Shown piece by piece: positions 39,358 to 49,928 of a DNA stretch of 64,000 nt. The notes beneath the pieces are model-generated. The model did no database searches. It was not told the DNA's origin and was given only the letters and a program-made list of their open reading frames with translations. The stretch is from Arthrobacter burdickii. Lineage in GTDB: Bacteria > Actinomycetota > Actinomycetes > Actinomycetales > Micrococcaceae. Both the position numbers and the translations under genes were made by a program. Each line of letters starts with the position of its first letter. The stretch's first letter is position 1. The stretch spans positions 2,914,001 to 2,978,000 of the forward strand of contig NZ_JAROCG010000001.1 of NCBI RefSeq assembly GCF_030433645.1. The letters run 5' to 3'.

Positions 39358-40692
39358 TCAGCGGCGGATCTGCCCCTCACCCTGCACGATCCATTTGGTC
39401 GTCGTGAGCTCCGCCAGCCCCATCGGTCCCCGCGCGTGCATCTTCTGCGTGGAGATCCCGACCTCGGCACCGAGACCGAGTTCGCCGCCGTCGACGAACC
39501 GGGTGGAGGCGTTCACCAGGACGGCGGCGGAGTCGACTCCTGCCACGAACTCCTCCGACGACGCCAGGCTGTTCGTGATGATGGCCTCGCTGTGGCCGGT
39601 GCTCCACCGGCGGATGTGCCGAAGCGCCTCCTCGACGCTGTCGACGGTCCGCACCGCGAGGTCGAGCTGCATGTACTCGCGGCCCCAGTCGTCGTCGGTG
39701 GCGGGCAGCGCGTCCGCGCCCTCGGGCAGGAGGGCGCGCGACCGGTCGTCGACGTGGAGTGTCACACCGGCCCTGACGAGCGCCGCGAGGACACCGCGGG
39801 CAGCCTGGGAGTCGGCATGCACGAGGAGCGTCTCCACCGTGTTGCAGACGCTCGGACGCTGGGTCTTGGCGTTGAGGAGGATGTCGATGGCCATCTCCTC
39901 GTCGGCGCTCTCGTCGAGGAGGATGTGCACGTTCCCCTCCCCCGTCTCGATCACGGGAACCCGTGCGGTGGTCACGACGGACTGGATGAGGTCACGCCCG
40001 CCGCGCGGGATCAGGACGTCGATCCGCCCACGGGCCGCCATGAGCACCTGGGCACCCTCCCGGCCGAACTCGTCGATGGTGAGGACGGCGTCGTCGGGCA
40101 GTCCGTGCGCGTCCAGCGTGTCGCGGATGATGCCTACGAGGGCGGCGTTCGTGGCGGCTGCCGCACTGCCTCCCCGGAGGATGACGGCGTTGCCGCTCTT
40201 GAGTGCGAGGCCGGCGATATCGACCGTGACGTTCGGGCGCGCCTCGTAGATCGCCGCGACGACGCCGAGGGGCACACGGACCTGCCGCATCCGGAGTCCG
40301 TTGGGAAGCGTCTCGGCACGCACGGCGGTGCCGACGGGATCAGGGAGCGCGGCCAGTTGCGCCAGTGCTTCCGCGAGCCGGTCGACGCGCTCCGAGTCGA
40401 GGCTCAGGCGGTCCAGCAGGTAGTCGGAGGTCCCGGCGGCGCGGCCGCGGTCGACGTCGGTCCGGTTGGCGGCGAGGACGACGTCGCGCCGGGCCACCAG
40501 TGCGTCGGCGATGGCGAGGAGCAGGCGGTCCTTGCGGGCGCGGTTGGCCCTGCCGAGGATGCGGGACGCGGCGCGCGCCCTGTCCGTGATCGCGTGGACG
40601 GCCTCCGTGAGCTGCTCCGGGGACAACGCCGGAGCAGCGCCGTTCCGGGCAGGAGTCGTCTCGGTGGTCGTCTCAGCCTTGAGGTCGGTCAT
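39358..40692 (-). CDS. proA: gamma-glutamyl phosphate reductase
   Basis: Second step of proline synthesis: reduces gamma-glutamyl phosphate to the semialdehyde using NADPH. The 444-residue protein contains VPLGVVAAIYEARPNVTVD, the catalytic Cys segment TQRPSVCNTVETLLVH, and FVDGGELGLGAEVGIS. It lies 48 bases downstream of proB on the same strand, the usual pair. Confidence 0.96.
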   Translation of the reverse strand: MTDLKAETTTETTPARNGAAPALSPEQLTEAVHAITDRARAASRILGRANRARKDRLLLAIADALVARRDVVLAANRTDVDRGRAAGTSDYLLDRLSLDSERVDRLAEALAQLAALPDPVGTAVRAETLPNGLRMRQVRVPLGVVAAIYEARPNVTVDIAGLALKSGNAVILRGGSAAAATNAALVGIIRDTLDAHGLPDDAVLTIDEFGREGAQVLMAARGRIDVLIPRGGRDLIQSVVTTARVPVIETGEGNVHILLDESADEEMAIDILLNAKTQRPSVCNTVETLLVHADSQAARGVLAALVRAGVTLHVDDRSRALLPEGADALPATDDDWGREYMQLDLAVRTVDSVEEALRHIRRWSTGHSEAIITNSLASSEEFVAGVDSAAVLVNASTRFVDGGELGLGAEVGISTQKMHARGPMGLAELTTTKWIVQGEGQIRR

Positions 40693-40740
40693 CCCAGCAT
40701 TCTAGCGAGATGCTGGGCGCCGGGCCTCAGGCGCGGTCCT

Positions 40741-41898
40741 TCATGACGCTGCGGCGGCCTGCAGCACCACGAGGTCGTTCACATGCACCACCGAGCGCTC
40801 GTACTCGGCGCCCAGTTCCTCCGCGAGGTCATGCGTGGAGCGTCCGAGCATCCGGGGAAGCTCCGCGGAGCTGTAGTTGACGAGACCCCGCGCCACGACG
40901 GTTCCGTCACCGCTCACGAGCTGCACCGGATCGCCCGCCTCGAAGACGCCCGACAGTCCGACGACTCCCGCCGGCAACAGGGAACGCCGCCGCTCTCCCA
41001 CGGCGTGCACGGCGCCGTCGTCGAGCACGAGGGTACCGAGGACCCGGGCGAGGTGCGCAAGCCAGAGCAGGCGGATGGGCTGCCGCTTGCCGGTCGCGGT
41101 GAACCAGGTGCCGACATCCTCCCCGCGCAGCGCGGCGGCGGCGTTCGCCGTCGACGTGACGAGGGCCGGGATTCCGGAGGACGCCGCGATGGTGGCGGCC
41201 TCGACCTTCGTGACCATGCCACCCGTGCCGACACCCGCCTTGCCCGCCCGCCCGATCGTGACCCCTTCGAGGTCCGCGGGTGAGGTGACGAGCGGTATCC
41301 GGCTCGCCCCCGCGCTCGGCGGTCCGTCGTAGAGGGCGTCGACGTCGGACAGGAGCACGAGTGCCTCCGCCTTGACGAGGTGGGCGACGAGGGCGGCCAG
41401 CCGGTCGTTGTCGCCGAAGCGGATCTCATGGCTGGCGACCGTGTCGTTCTCGTTGACGATGGGCACGACGCCGAAGTTCAGGAGCCGTTCCATCGCGCGG
41501 TGGGCGTTGGCGTAGTGGGATCGCCGGACGAGGTCCTCCGCGGTCAGCAGGATCTGGCTCACCGTGACACCGTGGGCGGCGAAGGCCTGCGAGTACTGGG
41601 CCATGAGCAGGCCCTGCCCCACGCTCGCGGCCGCCTGCTGCGTGGACAGCTGCGCAGGCCGCCGTGCAAGGCCCAGGGGCGCGAGCCCCGCGGCGATCGC
41701 GCCGGAGGACACCAGGATCACCTCCGTCCCGGCCAGCCGCCGCTCCGCGAGGACATCGGCGAGTCCGACGAGGGCCTCACTCGAGATCCCCCCGGAGACC
41801 GACGTCAGGGACGACGAACCGACCTTGACGACGATCCTTCCCGCGGCGGGCAGGCCGGCACGGGACGCCAGCGGATGCTGCGACTGTTCCTGGGCCAC
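40741..41898 (-). CDS. proB: glutamate 5-kinase with PUA domain
   Basis: First step of proline synthesis: phosphorylates glutamate. It has an amino-acid kinase core (IVVKVGSSSLTSVSGG; ILVSSGAIAAGLAPLG; PIVNENDTV; FGDNDRLAALVA; GTGGMVTKVEAA) and a C-terminal PUA domain. 385 residues. Starts six bases after obg, so the three genes probably form one transcript. Proline feedback is expected from the family. Confidence 0.96.
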   Translation of the reverse strand: MAQEQSQHPLASRAGLPAAGRIVVKVGSSSLTSVSGGISSEALVGLADVLAERRLAGTEVILVSSGAIAAGLAPLGLARRPAQLSTQQAAASVGQGLLMAQYSQAFAAHGVTVSQILLTAEDLVRRSHYANAHRAMERLLNFGVVPIVNENDTVASHEIRFGDNDRLAALVAHLVKAEALVLLSDVDALYDGPPSAGASRIPLVTSPADLEGVTIGRAGKAGVGTGGMVTKVEAATIAASSGIPALVTSTANAAAALRGEDVGTWFTATGKRQPIRLLWLAHLARVLGTLVLDDGAVHAVGERRRSLLPAGVVGLSGVFEAGDPVQLVSGDGTVVARGLVNYSSAELPRMLGRSTHDLAEELGAEYERSVVHVNDLVVLQAAAAS

Positions 41899-41904
41899 GC
41901 GCGC

Positions 41905-43488
41905 CTAGTCCCGGGACTCGGCGTCTGCTTCCTGCTGGGCAGGAGCGGGCTGCTTGCGGTTCTGCACGGACTCGGTCCAGACGCCGGCCTTGCGGTCGGC
42001 CTCGAGGTCGGCCCGGGCCGCAGCCTTCGCGTCCTTGCGCTCCTGGTACTCCTCGCGCTTCTGCTCGCGCGTGGGCCGGACGTACTCCGCCAGGCGCAGG
42101 TCGGAGCCTCGCGGCCCGGCGAGCAGCTCCGCGCCGCCCATCATCGTCGGTTCCCAGTCGAACACGACGCCGTCGCCCTCGCCGATCACCACGGTGTCCC
42201 CGGGCTTGGCGCCGACCTTGAAGAGTTCCTCCTCGACACCGACCTTGGCCAGGCGGTCCGCGAGGTACCCGACGGCCTCGTCGTTCGTGAAGTCGGTCTG
42301 CTTGACCCAGCGCTCCGGCTTCTCGCCGAGCACGCGGAAGAGGGGCAGGGCGTCCTTCTCCTCGAGGCGGATCCGGAACGGTGCGGCGTTGACGCCGCGG
42401 GGGCGCAGCACCGGCGGAGCGACCTTCGGGGGCGCGCTGGCGACGGCCTTGCGCGCGTTCTCGACGATCTCCGCCATGGCGAAGCCCAGCTGGCGCAGCC
42501 CCTCGTGGCTGGAGGCCGACACCTCGAACACACGGTAGCCGCGCGCTTCGAGTTCGGGACGGACGAAGTCCGCCATGTCCCGTCCGTCCGGCACGTCCAC
42601 CTTGTTGAGGGCGACGAGGCGGGGGCGCTCGTTCAGGGGGACGACGTCGCCGTCGGGTCCGGCGTAGCTCATGTCGACCGAGTACTTCTCGAGCTCGCGC
42701 TCGATGATGCCGAGGTCCTTCAACGGATCGCGGTCGGTCTCGAGGGCAGCGCAGTCCAGCACGTGCACGAGGGCGGCACAGCGCTCCACGTGGCGCAGGA
42801 AGTGGTGGCCGAGGCCCTTGCCCTCGCTCGCACCCTCGATGAGGCCGGGAACGTCCGCGATGGTGAACCGCGTGGAACCCGCTTCGACGACGCCCAGGTT
42901 CGGCACGAGGGTGGTGAAGGGGTAGTCGGCGATCTTCGGGCGGGCAGCCGACATCGCGGCGATGAGGCTGGACTTGCCGGCGGAGGGGAACCCCACGAGG
43001 GCGATGTCCGCGATGGACTTGAGTTCGAGGACGACATCCCGCTCGTCGCCCGGGATGCCGAGCAGGGCGAAGCCCGGAGCCTTGCGCTTCTGGGAGGACA
43101 GTGCGGCGTTGCCGAGGCCGCCCTGGCCACCGGCGGCCGCGACGAATTCGGTTCCCTCGCCGACGAGGTCGGCGAGGACCTCGCCGTCCTTCGTCTTGAC
43201 GACGGTGCCGTCCGGGACGGGAAGGATCAGGGTCTCCCCGCTCTTGCCGCCGCGCCAGTCACCCATGCCGTTGCCGCCGTTCGTGGCATGCCGGTGGGGG
43301 GCGTGGTGGTAGTCGAGGAGGGTGGTGGTCTGGTGGTCGACGCGGAGGATGACGTTGCCGCCGTCGCCGCCGTTGCCGCCGTCGGGCCCGCCGAGGGGCT
43401 TGAACTTCTCGCGGTGGACGGAGACGCAGCCGTGGCCACCGGTGCCTCCGGATACGTGCAGGACTACGCGGTCAACGAAGCTCGCCAC
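41905..43488 (-). CDS. obgE: Obg family GTPase
   Basis: Essential GTPase in large-subunit assembly and stress control. N-terminal Gly-rich Obg fold ([19 protein letters not shown]), G domain with G1 [11 protein letters not shown]3 DVPGLIEGA and G4 NKVD, and a C-terminal OCT domain ([20 protein letters not shown]). A charged tail follows, giving 527 residues. It follows rplU-rpmA, a highly conserved order. Confidence 0.97.
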   Translation of the reverse strand: MASFVDRVVLHVSGGTGGHGCVSVHREKFKPLGGPDGGNGGDGGNVILRVDHQTTTLLDYHHAPHRHATNGGNGMGDWRGGKSGETLILPVPDGTVVKTKDGEVLADLVGEGTEFVAAAGGQGGLGNAALSSQKRKAPGFALLGIPGDERDVVLELKSIADIALVGFPSAGKSSLIAAMSAARPKIADYPFTTLVPNLGVVEAGSTRFTIADVPGLIEGASEGKGLGHHFLRHVERCAALVHVLDCAALETDRDPLKDLGIIERELEKYSVDMSYAGPDGDVVPLNERPRLVALNKVDVPDGRDMADFVRPELEARGYRVFEVSASSHEGLRQLGFAMAEIVENARKAVASAPPKVAPPVLRPRGVNAAPFRIRLEEKDALPLFRVLGEKPERWVKQTDFTNDEAVGYLADRLAKVGVEEELFKVGAKPGDTVVIGEGDGVVFDWEPTMMGGAELLAGPRGSDLRLAEYVRPTREQKREEYQERKDAKAAARADLEADRKAGVWTESVQNRKQPAPAQQEADAESRD

Positions 43489-43604
43489 GTTGGTCTCCTT
43501 CTACAAATGCTTCACTGTGCCGAGTCTAACCGGCTTAAAAGAAGGTGGGGCGAGCCGTAGAGGCTCACCCCACCCGAATGCTTGTGCATCGTGTGCAGGC
43601 AGAT

Positions 43605-43865
43605 TTACTCTGCTGCCGCACCTACGATGTTGACGACCTTGCGTCCGCGACGGGTGCCGAATTCAACGGCTCCTGCCTCGAGTGCGAACAGGGTGTCGTC
43701 GCCGCCGCGGCCGACATTGGCGCCCGGGTGGAAGTGGGTGCCGCGCTGGCGGACGATGATCTCGCCGGCCTTGACGACCTGGCCGCCGAAGCGCTTGACG
43801 CCGAGGAACTGTGCGTTCGAGTCGCGGCCGTTGCGAGTGGAGCTTGCGCCCTTCTTATGTGCCAT
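43605..43865 (-). CDS. rpmA: 50S ribosomal protein L27
   Basis: An 86-residue basic protein, [20 protein letters not shown], with the family core [20 protein letters not shown] and RGTHFHPG. Its N-terminal tail reaches the peptidyl transferase centre. It starts with MAHKKG, so no N-terminal processing is needed. Located between rplU and obg. Confidence 0.98.
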   Translation of the reverse strand: MAHKKGASSTRNGRDSNAQFLGVKRFGGQVVKAGEIIVRQRGTHFHPGANVGRGGDDTLFALEAGAVEFGTRRGRKVVNIVGAAAE

Positions 43866-43922
43866 GAGTTATGCCTGCCTTCGCTGAAGTTTCGTACGTG
43901 ACCGATCGATAGCCCGAAGGGA

Positions 43923-44231
43923 CTACGCGATGCCTGTGATTTTGACGCGGGTCAGTTCCGAACGGTGACCCTGGCGCTTCTTGTAGCCGGTCTTGTTCTT
44001 GAACTTCTGGATGACAATCTTCGGTCCACGAAGATTCTCGACGATCTCGGCAGTGACGGTGACCTTCGCGAGGTCCTCCGCTGCAGAGGTGATCTTGGCG
44101 CCGTCTACCAGAAGGAGGGCGGGAAGCTTGAACGTGCTTCCTGCCTGACCGGTGACGCGGTCAAGGGTAACGAGGTCTCCTACAGAAACCTTTTCTTGGC
44201 GGCCGCCTGCGCGGACAATCGCGTACACCAC
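43923..44231 (-). CDS. rplU: 50S ribosomal protein L21
   Basis: A 102-residue protein beginning at a GTG ([19 protein letters not shown] in translation, first residue Met). Typical L21 core with [20 protein letters not shown] and a basic end ([20 protein letters not shown]). A GAGAGAAGTGAG lies just upstream. It heads the rplU-rpmA-obg run; the promoter should be in the 153-base gap before it. Confidence 0.97.
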   Translation of the reverse strand: MVYAIVRAGGRQEKVSVGDLVTLDRVTGQAGSTFKLPALLLVDGAKITSAAEDLAKVTVTAEIVENLRGPKIVIQKFKNKTGYKKRQGHRSELTRVKITGIA

Positions 44232-44384
44232 TTGGGAACTCACTTCTCTCGACAATCTTGACTTCTGATGAAAAAACCTGGGTGCACCTCGGCAGCAAAC
44301 CTGGAGGTTGCTCTTCGTGCCGGAAATCCCGCACCGTTGCTGCCGGACATGCCGGTTAACAGGCGAGTGCACCGAGGGTCTAGA

Positions 44385-45941
44385 TTACGCCAGAACAGCA
44401 TCTTCCTGCAAATCAGCGGGCCTGTGCCGCCCAGCGCCGTGGACACGCGGAGCGTCGAAGAAGTCCCGTTCGTACGTGGTGGACCACCTGAACGCCGTGA
44501 GCATCGCGTTCCGCTCCGCGGACGAGGCACGCCGGTGCGCATCGTCTGCGATCTGCTGCGCACGCGCGGTGGCTGCGGCGAAGCCAGGATCGGCGTAGGT
44601 GGCGATCCAGTCCGCGTAGGGGTGGGAGCCGGACGGGACGCCATCGCCCACCTGCTCCTGCACGTAGTCCCCGACGGTGGCGTAGAGCCAGAAGCACGGC
44701 AGCGCGGCGGCCACGAGTTCCGCGTACGAGCCGCGTCCGGCGGCCGCCGCGAGGTGGTCGCAGTACGCCCGCGTGACGGGGCCCGCCTCGCCCTCCCCGA
44801 AGCGCTTCCCGGCTTCCCTCGCCAGCCAGGTGCGGTGCAGTTCCGCTTCGGTCTGCAGGCACGACGTCGCCGCCGACAGCCAGAACAGCTGCTCGTCCTC
44901 GGAAGGAGCCAGGGCGGCGGCGCGGGCGAGCACGCCGGAGTACTCGCGGAGGTAGAGCGCGTCCTGCTGCAGGTAGTACGCGAAATCATCCGCGGGCAGG
45001 GTCCCCTCAGTCAGACCGGCGACGAAGGGAAGCGCGAGGATCTCGTTCCGGACCGCCGTGGTGTCCCGCCAGGCGAAGTCGGTGAAGCGCTGGTGCATGC
45101 GCGGGTCGACTGCGGAGTGGAAGTGGTGGACGGGCCCCCTGCCTGCTCCCACGTCCAGGAGATCCGCGGCCTCGAGCGCCCCCTCGAGCCAGGATTTCGC
45201 TTCGCGGACGGCGGTGGGCCAGTCGGCGGTGGCGGCGTACCGGCTGGCGATCGCCGATGACAGCGAGCAGCCCGTGCCGTGCGTGTTCACCGTCGCCACG
45301 CGCCGCCCGTCGAGGATCAGTGCGCCCTCGGGACCTCCCTGCGGGGAGATGAGGGCGTCGGGACACCGCTCCCCCGGCAGGTGCCCGCCCTTCACCAGGA
45401 CACGCGTACCGAGTTGTGCTGCAAGGGCGCTCCCCTGGGCGAGGGCCTCCGCCCAGGAGGTCGCCGGCTCGGCTCCGATGAGTACGGCGAGTTCCGCGAT
45501 ATTGGGAGTGACGAGCGATGCGCGACGGGCGACGTCGATGACGGCGCGGACTGCGTCGTCGTCGAGAAGCCGGGCCCCACTCGTGGCCACCATGACCGGG
45601 TCGAGCACCACGACGGGCGGGCGGACGTCGTCGAGCCATCGGGCGACGCAGCGCGCCATGTCGGCGGAGCCGAGCATCCCGATCTTCACGGCACTGATGG
45701 ACACGTCCTCGGCGACGGCGTCGAGCTGCTGCAGGAGGAACTCCGCAGGTGGGGTGTGCACGCCGGTGACGCCCCGGGTGTTCTGCGCCGTCAGGGCCGT
45801 CACGACGGCCATCGCGTAGCCGCCATTGGCGCTGATGCTCTTGATGTCAGCCTGGATCCCGGCTCCACCGCTCGGATCCGAGCCGGCGATGCTGAGGATG
45901 TTGGGAATTCCGGACGTGGGTGTGGTGACCGCAGTACGCAT
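44385..45941 (-). CDS. thiD: HMP-P kinase / TenA thiaminase II fusion
   Basis: Two enzymes of thiamine metabolism in one chain of 518 residues. The N-terminal half is ThiD (AGSDPSGGAGIQADIKSI; later NTHGTGCSLSSAIASRYA), which phosphorylates hydroxymethylpyrimidine phosphate. The C-terminal half is TenA (FAYYLQQDALYLREYSGVLA), which salvages pyrimidine from degraded thiamine. The ATG at 45941 has GGAGGG nine bases upstream; an ATG at 45950 is too close to it. A TPP riboswitch precedes the gene. Confidence 0.93.
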   Translation of the reverse strand: MRTAVTTPTSGIPNILSIAGSDPSGGAGIQADIKSISANGGYAMAVVTALTAQNTRGVTGVHTPPAEFLLQQLDAVAEDVSISAVKIGMLGSADMARCVARWLDDVRPPVVVLDPVMVATSGARLLDDDAVRAVIDVARRASLVTPNIAELAVLIGAEPATSWAEALAQGSALAAQLGTRVLVKGGHLPGERCPDALISPQGGPEGALILDGRRVATVNTHGTGCSLSSAIASRYAATADWPTAVREAKSWLEGALEAADLLDVGAGRGPVHHFHSAVDPRMHQRFTDFAWRDTTAVRNEILALPFVAGLTEGTLPADDFAYYLQQDALYLREYSGVLARAAALAPSEDEQLFWLSAATSCLQTEAELHRTWLAREAGKRFGEGEAGPVTRAYCDHLAAAAGRGSYAELVAAALPCFWLYATVGDYVQEQVGDGVPSGSHPYADWIATYADPGFAAATARAQQIADDAHRRASSAERNAMLTAFRWSTTYERDFFDAPRVHGAGRHRPADLQEDAVLA

Positions 45942-45950
45942 GGGTGACAT

Positions 45951-46046
45951 CCCTCCGCTAGGCCTCGGGCGCAGGCGCCCACTAGATCAGGTTCGACGGG
46001 TTTGATCTCAGCCCTGCATCCGGCAGGGCACCCCGTGTCGCGGTCA
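45951..46046 (-). promoter_or_regulatory. TPP riboswitch (THI element)
   Basis: On the minus strand the leader contains CACGGGGTGCCC, then GGGCTGAGATCAAACCC, then CGAACCTGATCTAGT and GCGGAGGGA, the conserved pieces of the TPP aptamer in the right order. The final GGAGGG is also the ribosome-binding site of the thiD-tenA gene, which suggests translational control by thiamine pyrophosphate. Confidence 0.93.
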
Positions 46047-46109
46047 AGCCTATCGCAGCCGGTAGGTCCGGACAGGGGCGGACGCAGGCAGCCGGTCGTC
46101 CCCGGGAAC

Positions 46110-46147
46110 ACGGAAGGCCGGAGTCCGCTGGGACTCCGGCCTTCCGT
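46110..46147 (-). terminator. 17-bp stem hairpin after rne
   Basis: ACGGAAGGCCGGAGTCC pairs perfectly with GGACTCCGGCCTTCCGT around a four-base loop (GCTG). It lies 27 bases beyond the rne stop. There is no strong T-run, but the very stable stem suits a 3' end or an RNA stabiliser. Confidence 0.75.
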
Positions 46148-46174
46148 GCGCCGGACGGACCGGCCACCTCGCTG

Positions 46175-49100
46175 CTACAGCTCCGAGGCGGGTACCCCTA
46201 CGCCGAAGATGAGCGGCTCGGACGCCGAGGCCTCCGGCCTCCGTACGGGCGCCTGCGCCTTGGCGACGTGCCGCGTGCCGGAGGGCTGCGCGGCGGACTC
46301 GGCGGACTGCGTCTCGATCGTGGTGTCCGCTGCGCCCTGCGCGCTGCGGGCGACACGACGGCGCGGGCGGGTGCGCCGGGCCGGTGCCTCCGCGACGGGG
46401 ACCTCGGTGTGAACGGGTGTCTCCGGCGCACTGTCTGCGCTGTCTGCGCTGCCGCCCTCACTGCCGCCCTCGGGCGCCTGCGATCCGTCGGCTCCCCCGA
46501 CTGCAGCATCGTCACCCGCGGGCCTCCTGTTGAAGGCCTCGCTCAGGCTGTCGAGCGTCAGGCGGGTTGCCGGTGCCTCCGGGCTCTCCTGGACGGCCGG
46601 GCGGCGGTTGTCCGCGCGAGGCAGCGTCACCGTCTCACCGTTGATCGTCAGGACCGCCTCCGTCACCTGGATGTCGGCGACCGCTGCCGGGTGCTCCTCC
46701 TCGTGGTGGTGCGTGGCGGCAGCGATGCTGGCAAGGGCGGCGCGCGCGGCCTCCGCCTTCGCCGCGCGATCAGGGCTGTCCGCGACAGGAGCCACCGGCT
46801 GGACCACGTTCTCGTCCTGCTGCTGGCCGCGGCCCCGGTTCCGCTTGCGCTCGCTCCGGGACACCTTGTCCTGGCGCGCCGGCTGCTGGGTGTCCGGCGC
46901 GGCCGTGTGGCTGCGGTGCTCCACGGGCTCCATGTGGGTGACCACGCCGCGGCCCGCGCAGTGCTCGCAGTCCTCTCCGAAGACCTCGAGCAGACCCGTG
47001 CCCATGCGCTTGCGGGTCATCTGGACGAGCCCCAGCGAGGTCACCTCGGCGACCTGGTGCTTGGTCCTGTCACGGCCGAGGCATTCGACGAGACGGCGCA
47101 GCACGAGGTCGCGGTTCGCCTCGAGCACCATGTCGATGAAGTCGATCACGATGATCCCGCCGATGTCGCGGAGCCTCAGCTGGCGCACGACCTCCTCGGC
47201 CGCCTCGAGGTTGTTCTTCGTGACGGTCTCCTCGAGGTTGCCGCCGCTGCCGGTGAACTTGCCCGTGTTGACGTCGACCACGGTCATGGCCTCGGTGCGG
47301 TCGATCACGAGCGAGCCGCCCGACGGCAGGAACACCTTGCGCTCCAGGGCCTTCGAGATCTGCTCGTCGATGCGTGAGGCGGCGAAGATGTCCTCCTCGC
47401 TCGTCCACTTCTCGAGCCTGCCGACGAGGTCCGGTGCCACGTACATGACGTACGCCTCGATGGTGTCCCAGGCCTCCTCGCCCGAGACGACGAGCTTCGA
47501 GAAGTCCTCGTTGAACACGTCACGCACCACCTTGATGGTGAGGTCGGGCTCGCCGTACAGCAGCTCGGGTGCGAGGGTCTTCGTGGAGCCGGCCTTGCGC
47601 TCGATCTCCTCCCACTGGGCACGCAGGCGGTTGATGTCGTGCGTCAGCTCTTCCTCGCTGGCGCCTTCGGCCGCTGTCCGTACGATCACGCCGGCGTTCT
47701 CCGGGAGCCTGTCCTTGAGGATGCGCTTGAGGCGGTTGCGCTCGACGTCGGGCAGTTTGCGTGAGATGCCGGTCATGGATCCGCCCGGGACGTACACGAG
47801 GTAGCGGCCGGGCAGGGAGATCTGGCTCGTGAGCCGCGCACCCTTGTGGCCCACGGGATCCTTGGTGACCTGGACCAGGACGGGATCACCGGACTGCAGG
47901 GCGAGTTCGATGCGGCGCGGCTGGCCGTCCAGGCCGGCGGCGTCCCAGTTGACCTCGCCTGCGTAGAGGACGGCGTTGCGGCCGCGTCCGATGTCGACGA
48001 AGGCGGCTTCCATGCTCGGCAGCACGTTCTGGACCTTGCCGATGTACACGTTGCCGATCAGCGAGTCCTGCTGCGTCTTGGAGACGAAGTGCTCGGCCAG
48101 GATGCCGTCCTCGAGCACGCCGATCTGGATCCTGTCGTCGCGCTGTCGCACGATCATCTGGCGGTCCACGGATTCGCGGCGTGCAAGGAACTCGGCCTCG
48201 GTGATGACCTGGCGGCGACGGCCCGTGTCGCGGGACTCACGACGGCGCTGCTTCTTGGCCTCGAGGCGCGTGGATCCGCGGACGCTGGTCACGCGGTCGG
48301 AGACGGGCTCGCTGGCCTGCCGGGGAGCCCGGACCCGCGTGACGGTGTTGGGCGGATCGTCGTCCTCGCCGCCGGTCAGCTCGAGGTCCTGGTCGCCACG
48401 GCGACGACGGCGACGACGGCGCGAGGTGACACCTGCGCCCTCCTCGGGTCCGTTGGAGCTGGACCGGTCGTCGGAGTCCTCCGTCCCGGCGTCGTCCGTG
48501 TCGGCCTCGGCCGGGGCGGCGTCACTCCGGGTGCGGTTCCGGCTGCGGCGGCTGCGGCGTGAACGGCGGCCGGACTCCTCGGAATCCTCGTCTTCGCTGT
48601 CCTCCTCGCTGGGCGGGGTGATCTTGACGGACGGCACGGAGACGGTGCTGAGGTCCGGGGCGTGGAAGAGCAGGGACAGCGGTGATTCGGGGATGGCGAA
48701 GGGGTCGAACCGGTTCTCGGCCGCCGGCTCGTCCTCCTGCGCCGAGTCCTCGGGCGTGGCGCCGGGCGATTCCTGGGGCTCCTTGGCCGCAGCTGAGGTG
48801 GAACCTGCGGCGGGGGTCGTCGCTGCGACCGCGTCTGCTGCTTCCGCGTCGTCTGCCTGTACGGGCTCGTCGACCTGCACGGGCTCGTCGACCTGCACGG
48901 GCTCGGAGGCCCGGCGGCTGCGGGTCCTGGTGGTACGGCGTGCGCGGGCCGGCTTCTCCTCGGCGGGCGAGTCGGCCTCGGTGCCGGCCGCAGTCCCGGC
49001 GCCGTCTGCTGGTGCTGCCTGTGCTTCGGCGGGGGCCGTCCCGGACGCCGCCTCGTCCGGAGCGGATGCGGTAGCGGGGGCGAGCGCATCGGTGGCGGTG

Positions 49101-49537
49101 GTCTCCGTGGGGGCTGGCTGCTCCACCGGGCGGGCGGGGCCCGCTTCGGCCGTCGCGGCACGACGGCGGGTGCGGGGAGCGCGGGCGGGCGCGGCGGGCG
49201 CGGCGTCGGACGCGGTCGGCGAACCGGCCGTGCTGTCCTTCGGCAGGTCGTCGGACCCGGATGGGGTGGGAGCCTCGGCGGCGGTCTCGTCGGTGACGAC
49301 GACCGGCTTACGGACCCGGGTGGCCCTCTTGCGGACGGGCTCGGCGGCCGCTGCCGCCTCGGGTGACGGCTCCGGCACCTTGGGAGGCGCCCCGGCCGGT
49401 GCGCTGGCGGTGCGGCGCTTCCTCGGCGCCTTCACCGGTGCGGCCTGCTCCGGGGCGTCCTGCCCGGCAGCTGATGCTTCCGTTACGTTCTGTTCGTTCC
49501 CCAGCTGTTCTGACTGATCCATAGGTGCCTGCTCCAA
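46175..49537 (-). CDS. rne: ribonuclease E/G family protein
   Basis: Main single-strand endoribonuclease for mRNA decay and rRNA processing. The 1120-residue protein has a long disordered Ala/Pro/Glu-rich N-terminus (about 1-400), an S1 domain (GNVYIGKVQNVLPSMEAAFVD), the catalytic core with VVDVNTGKFTG and IVIDFIDMV, which hold the magnesium-binding Asp residues, and the zinc link CEHCAGRG. A second disordered Arg-rich tail ends the chain. This split arrangement of disordered tails is usual in actinobacterial RNase E. A second ATG at 49522 is possible. Confidence 0.95.
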   Translation of the reverse strand: MEQAPMDQSEQLGNEQNVTEASAAGQDAPEQAAPVKAPRKRRTASAPAGAPPKVPEPSPEAAAAAEPVRKRATRVRKPVVVTDETAAEAPTPSGSDDLPKDSTAGSPTASDAAPAAPARAPRTRRRAATAEAGPARPVEQPAPTETTATDALAPATASAPDEAASGTAPAEAQAAPADGAGTAAGTEADSPAEEKPARARRTTRTRSRRASEPVQVDEPVQVDEPVQADDAEAADAVAATTPAAGSTSAAAKEPQESPGATPEDSAQEDEPAAENRFDPFAIPESPLSLLFHAPDLSTVSVPSVKITPPSEEDSEDEDSEESGRRSRRSRRSRNRTRSDAAPAEADTDDAGTEDSDDRSSSNGPEEGAGVTSRRRRRRRRGDQDLELTGGEDDDPPNTVTRVRAPRQASEPVSDRVTSVRGSTRLEAKKQRRRESRDTGRRRQVITEAEFLARRESVDRQMIVRQRDDRIQIGVLEDGILAEHFVSKTQQDSLIGNVYIGKVQNVLPSMEAAFVDIGRGRNAVLYAGEVNWDAAGLDGQPRRIELALQSGDPVLVQVTKDPVGHKGARLTSQISLPGRYLVYVPGGSMTGISRKLPDVERNRLKRILKDRLPENAGVIVRTAAEGASEEELTHDINRLRAQWEEIERKAGSTKTLAPELLYGEPDLTIKVVRDVFNEDFSKLVVSGEEAWDTIEAYVMYVAPDLVGRLEKWTSEEDIFAASRIDEQISKALERKVFLPSGGSLVIDRTEAMTVVDVNTGKFTGSGGNLEETVTKNNLEAAEEVVRQLRLRDIGGIIVIDFIDMVLEANRDLVLRRLVECLGRDRTKHQVAEVTSLGLVQMTRKRMGTGLLEVFGEDCEHCAGRGVVTHMEPVEHRSHTAAPDTQQPARQDKVSRSERKRNRGRGQQQDENVVQPVAPVADSPDRAAKAEAARAALASIAAATHHHEEEHPAAVADIQVTEAVLTINGETVTLPRADNRRPAVQESPEAPATRLTLDSLSEAFNRRPAGDDAAVGGADGSQAPEGGSEGGSADSADSAPETPVHTEVPVAEAPARRTRPRRRVARSAQGAADTTIETQSAESAAQPSGTRHVAKAQAPVRRPEASASEPLIFGVGVPASEL

Positions 49538-49928
49538 GCCCCTGCGGCACCGGCCACATTCCAGCGCCCTCCAGGGCGGTATGTCGGACCGCCGCGGGCC
49601 CTTCGCCCGGCGGCTGACCGGAAGTCGTTGTCATGTCGTCCGGGGTCACACCGTCATTGGGGTGCGGAATCACTCGGAGACCAGTGGCGCTTTTCCAACT
49701 CAGCCGCCCTTGTCGACGGTGGGTCCCGCCAGCGGATTCCGCCTACTTCCGCCGACGGGGCGGACTCGGTAGGACGGAAGCATCGCTCTCGGAACGGAAG
49801 CCTGTCACTGGACCGGCGTGGGAATGTGGTTCCCCCGCCAGCCTTCGCCATTGTCTCACACCACCCTTCGAAAGGGGCCCCCGACCCGCACCTGACCCGC
49901 CCGGGAGAGGCCCCCGGACGCGCCCGGA

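Noticed and set aside
41380..43560. 726-codon plus-strand frame opposite proB and obg
   Set aside because: Both minus-strand genes are unmistakable, and this frame shows no motif.
47976..49517. Ser/Ala-rich plus-strand frame opposite rne
   Set aside because: Low-complexity reflection of the RNase E disordered region.
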